Shown here: in pieces, positions 1 through 11,700 of the stretch
Layout: each line of letters starts with the position of its first letter
How positions within the stretch are numbered: position 1 is the stretch's first letter
Assembly (NCBI GenBank): GCA_029339195.1
Contig: JAPTJF010000162.1
Location: 1 to 64,000 of the forward strand
Length of the DNA stretch: 64,000 bases
Origin: Micractinium sp. NFX-FRZ
Taxonomy: Eukaryota; Chlorophyta; Trebouxiophyceae; Chlorellales; Chlorellaceae
Direction of reading: 5' to 3'
The notes under the pieces: generated by a model
Seen by the model: the letters and a program-made list of their open reading frames with translations, nothing else
What the model was told of the DNA's origin: nothing
The model's database searches: none
Position numbers and translations under genes: made by a program

Positions 1-1665
1 ATGGCTGCTGCCGGCTGCTTCACAGCCTTGATTTGGTGGCTGCAGCACGGCAGCAGCACGGACGGGCGGCAGGCGGCAGCTGAGATGGTGTGTAACCTGT
101 CGGCTGCCAGCGCAGAGGCCAGGGCAGCCATTGTGGCGGCAGGCGGCATCCGGGCCCTGGTGCAGGGCCTAGAGCGGGGCGGCAGCGAGGAGCAGCTTGC
201 GTCTTTCACGCTGACTCTGGGCAACTTGGCCTGGGGCAACCCCGACCTCCTCGAAACCATCGCTGCCACAGGCGCCGCACCCTTGCTCGTGCGCCGCCTG
301 CAGCAGAGTAGCAATGAAGAGGAGCAAGCAGTGGCCGCTGATATCCTGGGTAACCTTTTTGTTGCCAGCCCTGAGGACAGTGCGGCGGTGGTGGTGGCCA
401 GCGGCGGCATTCCTGCGCTGGTGCGCTGCCTGGAACGGGGGAGCAGCGAGGAGATGCTGCACGCGTGCACCGCTGCGCTGCACAACATGGCCCATGACAG
501 CCCCGAGCGCAGGGCAGCCATTGTTGCCGCGGGTGGCATACCCATGCTGGTGTGGCGCCTGCAGCACAGCAGCATCGAGACAGAGCAGGATGAAGTGGCA
601 TGGCTGCTGGGAGCCTTTGCGTATGACAGTGCCGAGCACAGCGCAGCCATCGTGGCAGCAGGGGGGGCCGGTGCGCTGGTGCAGTTCCTCAAGCGCAGCG
701 GCAGCGAGGTGGTGCGAGCAAAGGCGTCCGGCGCGCTTCAAAACCTCTCCCATCGGTGGGACGCATGCAGCGCAGGCGTCGCCGCCGCTGGCGGAGTGGC
801 TGCCTTGGTGCACTGCCTGGGCAGCAGCACTGGGAAGGAGCTGCTTGTGGCGGCTCTTGGTGCGCTGGGCAACCTCGCACACAACAGCCCCGAGCGGTGC
901 GCCGCCATTGCAGCTGCGGGCGGTGTCCCGCTGCTGCAGCAGCTGCAGCGTGGAGACACCAGCGGGCAGGTCAGATGGGCAGCGGCCGAGGTTCTTGACT
1001 CGATGGCTGCTGCCGGTCAGGCCCAGGCGGCAGCATGGGGTGACAGCACAGCAACCAGCACGGCAGTGCCAGCCATGCTGCTGAGGGGGTCGCAGCAGCT
1101 TCAGGGGATGCCGAGACACCAGCCGCTCCGATGGAGGCTCCTGCACCCGCCGTCCCGCCGGCGGACACGGCTGCTTCGCCCAGGGTGTGCGCGGCAGAGG
1201 GCTGCACTCACACCCAGCACCTGCGCTGCTGCAGCGGGTGAGAGGGTGCGGGACACCTGTGTGATGCAGTGCCGGTGGGCGGGAGCCTGGTCTCCTTTGT
1301 TGTCTGCGGGGTGCTACATCCTGTCTCCTCGTTACAGCCTGCCCTGCATAGAATAGGCTGCCCGCCAGCACCCAGCAAGCCACAATGGTTCACGCTTGCC
1401 TGATGGAAGGCCCATCTTTGTGCACCGGCATTCTCATTAGTGCCATGATTTGTGCTGGCTCCGTGGATTAACTCATTGATTGCTCCTCATGAACATCGAG
1501 TGTCTTCCATGCAGGTGCCGGGCGGTGCGGTACTGCAGCCCAGCCTGCAGCCGTGCGCACTGGAAGGCGCACAAGCCCGAGTGCCGGCGCCTGCAGGCCG
1601 CAGCCGGTGCTGGCGGCAGCGTAAGCACTGCTGCCCGCCAGCCCTCGTCCCTGCCGCAGCCGTAG
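1..1665 (+). CDS. Armadillo-repeat protein with C-terminal MYND zinc finger (5' partial)
   Basis: Probably a protein-interaction scaffold; the substrate is unknown. About seven ARM-like repeats of ~42 residues, each with an 'AAIVAAGGI..LV..L' core, run in frame from base 1 to about base 1040. A MYND finger follows: first half CAAEGCTHTQHLRCC (to 1237), second half CRAVRYCSPACSRAHW from 1515. Exon end 1237 and exon start 1515 join in frame across a GT-AG intron; the stop is at 1663-1665. The ATG at base 1 sits where the repeats normally have Ile/Val, so the gene probably continues upstream. The ARM part reads in frame 1 but the MYND half needs frame 3, and no plausible intron lies between, so there is an apparent frameshift at about 1040-1090. 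It is a paralogue of the gene at 55861-58292, with the MYND intron in the same place. Confidence 0.8.
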
Positions 1666-2231
1666 GGTTGCACCTGGCACTGGGATGCCTCCCCGACTGC
1701 AACACATGCGGGCGGCCCAGCTTCTGCACTGATTTACAATGAGCTTGCACTTTTCCTGTGCTGTTTGCATTGCGTTATGTTGTCAACCTTGGCTGAATCT
1801 CAGTGTGCATTGCACCATGTTTGGTCGTTGAAACAAGGCTCAGCAGCGCCGGCCAGCACCCGCTGTCGCAGGTGTGCATACGGGGGTTGGGAAGCTGCTG
1901 TGGGCATTGAGCAGCCGAGCCGGGGAGACAGGCGAGAGATTACAGCTGCACTGCAAACACCCAGTTGCTTGTTCAATCGCCAGGGGCTGCAGATTTACTC
2001 AGCACAAAGCCGGTTCCAGGGTCAACCATGGCAGTCAACCTCGGCCATACTTGCGCTGTTCCAACCTGTGCGTCGGTGGTGTATGGGTGCTCACATTCTG
2101 ACTCAAAAGCAGGAGCAAGCCTTGCCAGGGAGTTTGCTTGCAGGGTGCAACCTTCTGAGGGACCCCAGGGTCAGATTGCAAGCTGCTAGCACCTGCTACC
2201 AGGCCAGCTTCACACGTCCTCCAACTTCCTC
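1666..2231. other. Convergent 3' flank between ARM/MYND and SMARCAL1-like genes
   Basis: This 566 bp stretch lies between two genes that end facing each other. I see no coding sequence with family motifs. It should hold both 3' UTRs. A TGTAA on the minus strand (1940-1944) is a candidate poly(A) signal for the leftward gene. Confidence 0.6.
1940..1944 (-). promoter_or_regulatory. Candidate TGTAA poly(A) signal
   Basis: TGTAA reads on the minus strand about 290 nt past the stop of the SMARCAL1-like gene. TGTAA is the usual chlorophyte polyadenylation signal. Five bases alone occur by chance, so this rests on position only. Confidence 0.35.
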
Positions 2232-2652
2232 CTAATCTTCCTCTGAATCCGATTCTGTTTCTGAATCGACCTTACCCCGCTTCCGTTTGGACCCAGCCTG
2301 GCCGGGCTGCTTCTGCGCGCCATCCCCCAAAGCAGCCGCCCGCGCCGCCGCTGCCCGCGCCCTGGCGCGTCGCACGGCCGCTGCAGCCGCTGCCCTGCCG
2401 TCCTCTTCAGCTAGTGCAGGCCTGCCCACATGCACCGCTGCTGCTGACGCTGCCGCCGCCGCTGCTGCTGCAGTCCTGCCACCCCCCTCCTCTTCGCCCT
2501 CGCTGTCACTGATCACTATGACTTCTGGCTGCTGCTGCTGCTGCTGCTGTGAGACCTGCTGCTGCTGCTGCGAGGGCTGGGAGCCTCGAGGCCCTGGCTG
2601 CTGCTCCTGCTGCGATGCCTGCTGCCGCTGCCCATGTTGATCTCGCTGACTG

Positions 2653-2688
<36 letters not shown>

Positions 2689-2703
2689 GACTGGTGCTGT
2701 TGC

Positions 2704-2744
<41 letters not shown>

Positions 2745-5700
2745 TTGCTGGTGCTGCTGCTGTTGCGACGCCTGCTGTGAAGCCTGCTGCCCCTGCTCCT
2801 CTTCCTCCCACTGCTGCTGCCACCCCACCTGCTGCTGCTGCTGCGGCTGCTGCCATCGCTCCCGGGGGGCGCTGTAGGCTTGCGAAGAGGGGATCTCAAA
2901 GGCTGCAGGTTGGGGTGGGTGGCAGGAAAGAGGCGAATCAAGGAGGGCAAACCCAAGGCGGTTCTTGCCACCCAGCGCTCCCCCTGCTCCACGTGCCCCT
3001 CCTGCTCCCTCCATCCCTCCCTCGACTCCCCCTTGCTCGCCGTGCCCCGCCGCCCCTCCTTCCCGCCGTGCACCCTGCCCTCCCGCCCACGCTGGGCAGC
3101 GTGGCCCCTGCCCTCCCCCACTCACCGAGGTCGGCGTCTCCCTGCCCCAGAGCGTCCCCCACCACTTGCAGCTTCTGCTTGCACTTCTCCCAGATTGCGT
3201 CATCGGCTGCAGGTAACAGAAACGGTTGGAGCAAGAGGACATGGGGCGTGGCTGTTCATTGCAAGCATCCGCGGCGTCTGCTCGCACCTCTCCCAGATGG
3301 CGTCGGCGGCTGCTGGAGGGTCGGAAGTGAAAGGCCGGCTGCATGCTCTCACTGCCTGTGCTGCCTGCGGAGTGCACCCAAAGACGACAGCTGCAGCCAG
3401 CTCACCCCTAGAGCACAAACATCTACTTTAACTGCCCCCGCACCTTGCCGGGCGCCACCAGGTAGTGCAACCCCAGCGGCGCCAGCTGGCGAACACCTCC
3501 TGCCAGCTCAGCCCCCCTGCCAGCTCAGCAGCCACCCCCCACCTGTGCCCGGCGCCACCAGGTAGTGCACCTCTAGTGGCGCCAGCTGTCCCAGCCGGTG
3601 GGCCCGGTCCTCGGCCTGCATGGGGGGAGTGGGTGGGGCAGTGAGGGGTGGGTGGGGGCGGGGTTGGTGGTGATGGGGTCGAGGCAGGAGGGGGGAGACG
3701 ATCGTGTGGATGGGGGCGGGGGCGGGCAGCTGGTGGGCAGGCACGTCGCAGCTTTGTCAGCACAGTCCAGCTCGTGCTGCATGGTGCAGGGCAGTAGGAG
3801 CACTCCACAGGTCCCCTGCCACGTGGCCCCACACCTAGGCCAGCACCAAAACATGGCTGCAGGTTTCAGGGCTGCAGGGACTGTGCATGGAGGCATGGCA
3901 GGGGCCACAGGCATCGCTTGGCCCCTTCTGAACTCTGGCTGATGCCTGCTGCGCCCACTGGCCCCACACACACTCCTTGCCCGCACCTGTACCAGCGACC
4001 CTGGGTTCCAGTACAGCTCAAGGAGGAGCAGAGGTGGGAGGGGGTGGGCGGTGGGAGGGAGGGCAGGAGGCAGCGGTGAGTTGGCAGCCGGCACACGGCG
4101 GCGGCTGAAGTGGGTTTAATGGTTCAAGTTAACGCCTCTGCCTTGCCTCCCACAGACACATAAGAGCCTCAGCATGCACATGCATGCCCCGCTTACCAAC
4201 CTATGTTCACACCCACCTCTGCAAACACCACCACCGTGGCCTGGGTGAGGGTGATGCCCACCTGTGGACAGTGGGCAGAAAGAAACAATAAACGTCTGCA
4301 GAATACCAAGTCTATGTACCAGTAACCACAAGGCAGGCACGTCGATGGCTCCTCCCTTCTCTTGTACCCCCACCCCATCTCCACCCCAACAATCACCCCC
4401 CTCCCTGCACTCACCCCCGCTGCAGTGATCGACAGCAGCGCCGCCCGACACAGTGCACTGCTCTGGAAGCGGTCGACCGCCGCCTTCCGCTTCTCGTTCA
4501 CCACCTGCGGCGGTAGCAACACACAGTCAGCGCTTGTTTGGTTGATTGGTATATTATGTAGCCCGTCTTCCTTGAATGGCCTGCCGCCGACCCCCCACAG
4601 TTCACCAGTTGTCACGCACAACACCTGCTTCCTGCGCTATGGCGCACCCACACCTGCCCGTTGATGCACACGTGTGGTCGCCCATGCACATAAAAATCAC
4701 AGGATGCATATTCAGTAGCACCCTTGCGCACCTGCCCATCGATGCGCACGTACGGCACGCCCCGCGGCTCCCCCGCCCCGCCCGGCTCCAGCACCCGCCG
4801 CTGCAGCTCGTCCAGCACCTCCTGGTGGTGGGCGAAAATGAGCAGCTTGTGCCCTGCATTTGACAACAACAACGAAAACGTGGAAAGGGGGAGGGTTTCA
4901 CGACAGCACACCAGGCCCCAGCACGCTCCCCTGCAGCGCACCCACGGAGCCCCACACATGCCCACCTTTCAGCTCGCACTCGCCTCCTGCGGTGCCGTCG
5001 TGTGCGCCGCCCCCCACCCCCCATTCATGTCTCCATCAACCTCTTGACCTTTCCCAAACTCACAACACTCTCTTGATACCCAATAGGTGTTCTCTCACGC
5101 CCCCACATGCAAGTAAACGACATAAATGACACAACTAATGACATAAAGGACACAATGAAATAAATAAAGCTCACCAGCTTCCAGCAGTGCCGCCACGTGC
5201 GCCGCCGCCTCCTTCACTTTGGCGGGCCCCGTGCGACGGTACAGCTCTGTTGCCAGGCGCTGGGCGTTGACCAAGGCCTGCTCGCGGGTAATCAGGCCGC
5301 CTGAAGAAGAGGGCAGGGGGGGGAGGGGAGGGCACAGCGGGGTCAGGGAGACGGGCGGGCACGCGAGAAAGGAGTGATAGGGATGAGTTTGCCTGGCGGA
5401 GGGCAGGCAGGGTTGAGTGAGAGGCAGCGGGCAGGGGGCAGGGGGGGAAGAGTACGTTGCATGCACAGTTGAGGCGGATGTGTGACTTTACAGCACAGCA
5501 CAGTGCAGCGGAGCAACATTCAGTGTCGCCCCCCGTTGCGCCCACCCATCCCATCCCCACCCAGCCACCGTGACGTCCAACCCACCCCACTGCCGTACAC
5601 GGAACTCGAAGAAAGGAAGGAGTCAATGCTACTAACTTGGCCCACTCACAGGCCTCGTCCCGCCGGTTCTGTTCCTCCTTGCGCCGCGTCTCCTCCAGCC

Positions 5701-8700
5701 CGGCCCTGCAGCAATTTGGCAGGAACAAAAACGCGGTTCATTGAGCAACACTTTGGCGAATGGACACAATGCCTCATCATGTGCGTCGCCGGCAGCCCAG
5801 ACCTGCCGCCCAGCTTCCACCCCCTAAGAATGCATCAACACTCAACAGCACACTTGGGTGAAAGAAACGCTCGCGTGCCCACCGCCAGGAGTGCTGCCCG
5901 CTTCCCCAAACCTTGCACAAAATGGACAGCACAGTGTACAGGGGATGCTCACAAGTGCTGCAGGTCCAACCCCCATTACGAGTGCTGCTGCTCGCTGCAC
6001 CCAAAAGCCTTGCACTGACACCGGACAGCACTCGCCCAGTAGAAGAGGCACTCACGCATGCTGCGGGTCTACTCCCACCAAAATGCGTCGCCGGAGCTTG
6101 GCGGGCAGCTCCTCCAGCACCTGCGGGCAGGCATAACGGACACGCCTTTCTTTTTAGTTTGTCATGTTGTGTTGAGTCGAATTCGTTTCACTGCCGCAGC
6201 TTGTTGGGCAGCTCAGCCAGCACCTGCGGCAGGCATGAAGGGGTGACCAAGAGTCTGTTTGTTTCGTTGTGTTGCGTGCTTCTTGGCCAAGTCCTCCCTT
6301 TCTTGTTTCTCCGCCACACCACACAGCCAGCCACCTGAATCCTTTCCAGCCGTGCCTGTCTTGCTCCGGCTGCACACACTGCCAGCCGCCGTGACCCTCT
6401 CCAGCCGTGCCTGTCTTGCCCCTGCTGCACACACTGTCAGCCGCCGTGACCCTTTCCAGCCCTGCTTGTCTCATCCTAGCTGCACACACAGCCAGCCACG
6501 CTGACCCCCTTGCGACTCACGTCCTTTTTGAGGCGGCGGATCATGAGGTGCCGCTCCAGCCGCTGGTTCAGCTCCCGCAAGTTGCTGGACCCCCTGCACA
6601 GGACGCGATGGCAGGACAAAGCGCATGCTCTTGTTTGAAATTCAGTGCAGTTCCCAAGGGTTGATGCCGTGTGATTGTGGGATGGGGTGTCCGCCGCCGC
6701 CGCCCCTCCCCCCTCCCCCGCCTTCAGCTGCTAAAGAGAAGAATATAAGCGACCCATGCGCAATTCGTGCGTGGAGATGCGGACACACTTACTTGGAGTC
6801 GTACCCCCCGCCTGCCCCTGCCGGTGTATGGGGTTCAACCGGGAAGAGGCTGCCCACCGACGTGGCAGGCTGCCCACGCGCACATCGTGCTTGGCTTAGA
6901 TGCAGGGTCGACCAAGCGGGGAGGGGCTGGCAGCTGGCGCCCGCCAACTGGCCAGGTGGGACCCACTCCCACTCACTTGAAGTCGTACCCCCCGATCGTG
7001 AAGTTGCCCTGGAAAGTGGCCACGTGGCCGTCGCAGTACCTGCCGGGCCAGCGGGGAAAGGGGTTAGGTGTGGGGGGTGGGGAGTGCGGGCAAGCTGCAC
7101 TCTTTGCTTCACTTGTGCTTCACTTGTGCTTCACTTGTGCCTGTGTCCGGTTACTGCCGCCATGCCGTTCCACCAACCCTTCCGCCTCCCCCACCACTGC
7201 AGCTCACCTCATGCCAAACTCCTGCACCGACCCAAACAGCCCCGGGTGAAGCATGTTGATCTGCGGGGATGGGAGGAGGGCGGGGAGCAATACATGTCAA
7301 CACGTGACCGCGTGTGTGTGCGTGCGCGTGCGGCACGTTGTGCTGCAGAAGGGGGCGGGGGACACTGCTACAGGGATGCGTGCGTGCACGCAGTACTGGC
7401 TACCGCCAAGCGCAACCTCATTTGGCCCCTAGGCAAGGCGCTGCCCGCGCAGCAGGCAGCACGGGTGGCGGGTGCGCACCTCGAGCTGCCCGGCCCATGA
7501 CACTCCCACTCCCCGCCTGCACGCCGTGTAAGCGAGCTTTGAAACCCCTGCATGCCGCCTCATGCCCTGCCCCTGCCCTGCGCTGCGCTGCCCTGCCCTG
7601 CCTCACTGCCCCACCACCGACACTACCCCCCAGAGCAGGCCAGGATCCTGTAACACCCAAGCTTCACGTGCCTGCGGGAAGAGCTCAATGGGGCGGGAGA
7701 GGGCGGGGGTGCCGGTACACAGGATGGCGCGGGGGGCGGCCTTGGCCAGCTTCTCCACCGCTCTGGTGCGCTGGGTGGACAGGGACTGCGGGGAGAGAGG
7801 TGGGCACGAAAGAAGAGAGTGGGTAAAGTCGTGCGCTGGGTGGAGGACAACTGCGGGGAGGGGGGCAGGCACAACAGAGGGGAGAGCGGGTCAGGCCGTG
7901 CGCTGAGTGGGCAGGGACTGCGGGACAGAGAAGAGGTGGGCACAACAGAAGAAGTGAGAGTGGCAGAGTGGATCGGGCAGTGTGCTGGGTGGACGGGGGT
8001 TGTGCACCGCATGGGCAGGTGTCATAATGCATTCACTTACATCCACCTGCGTTTGACCTCATAGCCAGCGTGCCTTGCCAGGTGCCTCCCACCCCGCCCC
8101 GCCCCACCCAACCGCCTTGGTACGAAAACGGCACACACCAACCATGCAGCACTGCCCCTGCCGCTCATGCTCCCTCCACTACGTGTTGCTACTTTCAGCG
8201 GCGCCCTGACAACTGAAACCCGCCTCCAGCAACAGCCCTGCGCCGCTACTAGTGCAGCAATCCTCACCCCAGCAATGCCCTGCCCCGTCCACTCTGGTTA
8301 CATGCCCCTCCAACCCTCCCATCAGTGGCGCACCTTGAGCAGATGGCTTTCGTCACACACAAGGGTGCGGTAGTCTCCCGCCCACTCGCCCAGCTTCCGC
8401 ACCATCTCGTAGCTGCAGATCAGCACCCTGCAGCCATGCGAAAGAGCACGGGGCGGGCAAGATCGAACGAACCAAGGGTGGAGCCGAGCCGGACGAAAGC
8501 CCGTCCAAGGAAGAGCAAACCAGGCGTGCCTGGCTTGAGCCGTTTGCACCCACACATCCAGGCTGGTGCGCAGACAGTGCAGAGGCTGGCAAGCCCCAGG
8601 AGGCAGAGCCCCCGTGTCGAGGCCTGGTGGGTGGGTGGGCCGCCGCTGCTGCACAGGCCCCGGCAGGTGCCGCCAGGCTGGCACAGCGTGCGGGCAGCGG

Positions 8701-11700
8701 GCGTGCTGATGCTGACCTGGCGCGGCTGTCCGGGTTCATCCCCCGCAGCTTGTCCTCCATGCTCTGCGCAGGCAAACACATAATTGATGAAGTGAGAGAG
8801 GGCAGATGAGTTGCACACCCAACCGCACCGACATCAAGGTGGTACTGCTAGTGCAAGGGAGGAGGGGAGGCCGACGACGAGCGGGGTGCGTGACGAGGAG
8901 GGTCAAAACAAGAGTTCGAGAGGAGCAGGGTTGGAGGACAAGATTTGGCAGGGAAGGGGAGAGTGCCGGGAGCCTGGGTGCGGGGAGGTGGGTAGGCAGG
9001 CTGCGGCCTGCCAGCACAAAAACAGGCGAGCGCTGCCGCCCTTCGACCACCTGTGACAAACTGTGCCAGTGCCTTTTTCGCCCCACCCCAGCCCAACCCC
9101 CACCGGGCCGTCGGTGACCGGGTCTCCCATCCCTCCCACCCCATACACCGCAGCGCAGCGCAACCGACTGAAAGTCGCAGTACAACAGACAAACCGACTG
9201 ACAGTCGCAGTACAACATACGCACCGCGCCGTCGGTGATGGTGACCAGGTCGCGCGGGGCGGGGGTCAGCTCCGGGGGCAGCCACTGCCGCACTGCAGAG
9301 CGCGCACAGCATGGGCGGGACGCCTCAGGGGAGGAGTCATTCTGTCAGCAAACAAGAGGTTGTGGCATGTGGAAAGGAAGTCAAACAGCAACAGCTAAGG
9401 GGGCACCACTGCCGCGTGGCAAGAGCGGGCGGTCGGGGAATGCAATTAACAGGCAGAGGTTGGCGTCTGGGCCAGCACACAGGGGTGGGAAGTAGGGAAG
9501 GTTTGAGTGGACAGCATGAGCAGGGGCAGCCACTGCCGCAGTGCGGTGGCGAGGGTGGCGAGCGGGAGGGGCAGGGTGCGGGCGCCCACGCCCACACCCA
9601 CCTGCCCTTGCCTCCTGTCACACCATGTGCATCTTCACAGGCAAGCTACACACCATGTGCATCTTTGCAGGCAAGCTACACACCATGTGCATCTTCACAG
9701 GCAAGCTACACACCATGTGCATCTTCACAGGCAAGCTACAAACATGTCCAAACAATGACACACCCTGCAGTATACAATCATATCAATGCATCACCACACC
9801 AGTCCACCCACCTGCCTCCTGCCACACAAGCTTCATGGTTGCAGGGCACACGATGAGCAGGGGCCAGTCCTCGGGGCCAAAGCAAGCTGCAATGGCCAGG
9901 GCCTGCACACGCATGGTTGTTTAGAACGATCAGGCACCATGGAAGTCACATGACAAGCAGGGGCCAGTCCTCGGGACCAAAGCAAGCTGCGATGGCCAAG
10001 GCGCATCCAGGAGCACAAGCACAAAACCAGAGCCACAAACACCAAACGTGCTCACCTGCACCGTCTTGCCCAGCCCCATTTCGTCGGCGATCAGGCAGCG
10101 CCCGCCCAGCTCCACGCCGCGCCGCACCCCCTCCTGCTGAAACCTGCCGGGGCGCAGGTTTGAAAGGAGAGACACGTTGAATGCGGGGCAGAGGTTGTGG
10201 GGATCAGGGAAAAAGGGGAGAACCGTGATTGGAAAGTTGCGCGCACACCCTCCTGCTGAACCTGCAAGGGCGGATGTGTTGCGTGTGAATTGGGGGCGGC
10301 ATGTGTGGGGCAGGGGGGCGGGCAGGCACACGCAGCGGGAGGACAGCTGTACGGGTCTTGTGCTCCTGCTGCAGCCTGAATAAGAAATTGGAAGGAGGCA
10401 GCCTGGACTGTTGGGACAGCAGGACGGAGGCAGCAAGCCCAGCCGCCCGCCGTGCCTCATACCCGCACCATGCTGGCGATGCAACACCCCTCCATGTCAC
10501 GCCGCCTCGAAAGGAAGTTGAGCTCACTTCAACAGCCCGGCCCACAGCAATGTGTTCCCACGCTCCCGTCCCACCCAAAACCTGGCCCATGCCTGATCAG
10601 AAAAGGGGCCGCGCCGCGCTCACTTGAACAGTCGGTTCCACAGCTGCGGCGGCAGGCGCGCCAGGCGTGCCTCCACCTCTCCTTCATCCAGCACCTGCCC
10701 TCCTTCCTGCTGCTGCTGAGCCGCATCGGCAAAGCTGCAGAGAGCAGGTGGGACAGGTTTACAGTAAGGGCTGGGGCAGTGGCCGGTGTGCTGCTGCGTC
10801 AGCACAGGGAGAGGGCACACCCAACCTCATCTGTGTGTATAACAAAATCAATATGAACGCTTTCCACTGCTGTGGTTATTCAAGCTGCTAGGCGGAGACG
10901 GCCAGACACAGAGGCAGGGGCAGCAGGCTGGGGGAGGGGAAGGAGGGCAGAGGCACAGCAGGCAGGGCAGCGGGCAGGGAAGGAGGGCACAGACACAGCA
11001 GGCAGGGCAGCGGGCAGGAAGGAGGGCAGAGGCAGGGGCAGCAGGCAGGGGGCAGGGAAGGCGGGCAGAGGCACAGCAGGCAGGGAGGCCAGCGGGCAGG
11101 GATGGCAGCAGGTACTCACTCTTCCACCTCTTGCGGGGGCAGCAGGCTGATCAGGATGGGCACGGGAGCGCCCTGCAAGCAAGCAGGGAAGAGGGGAGTC
11201 GAGGCACCCAAAGCAGCGAGGCTGAGGGTACAAATGAGCCTGAGGGGGGCAGCGGCTGCCGGCGACGGGCAGGGGCGCAGGCTGTGAGAGGGCACCAGGG
11301 AACGGAGGCTGACCCGCAGCGCGCTCACCACCTCGTCGCGATGGCCCAGGCGAGGCCTCCCCACACCCACCCAGCCACCCACCGGGAAACAAACCCAGGA
11401 AACAAGGAGAACAGCCCACCTGCAGCGCGCGCACCACCTCGTCGTGGTGGCTCAGGTTGAAGGTCCACATGCGCAGGTCCGGGCTCCAACGGGAGGCAAC
11501 CGGCCCCCGCAGCGACCTGCATTGACACCGGGAACGAAAAAGCAGAAGATGGACGGACGTGCGTGCGGGTCTAGGTTGCAGCAAGAAGCAAACTGCTCGC
11601 TCAGCGACCTGCATTGACACGGGAGGCAACCAAGGGAAGGTGCCTGGGCTTGCGTGCAGGTCTGGGTTGCAGCAAGAGGCTGCTCGGCCCTGCAGCGACC

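Noticed and set aside
2549..3565. Long open frame on the plus strand, Ala-rich, opposite the helicase tail
   Set aside because: It is the mirror of CAG/CTG repeats and GC-rich introns. It has no motif, and the minus strand carries phase-consistent exons here.
9621..9740. Four 30-bp repeats looking like a small CRISPR array
   Set aside because: The units are directly adjacent with no unique spacers, inside a eukaryotic intron.
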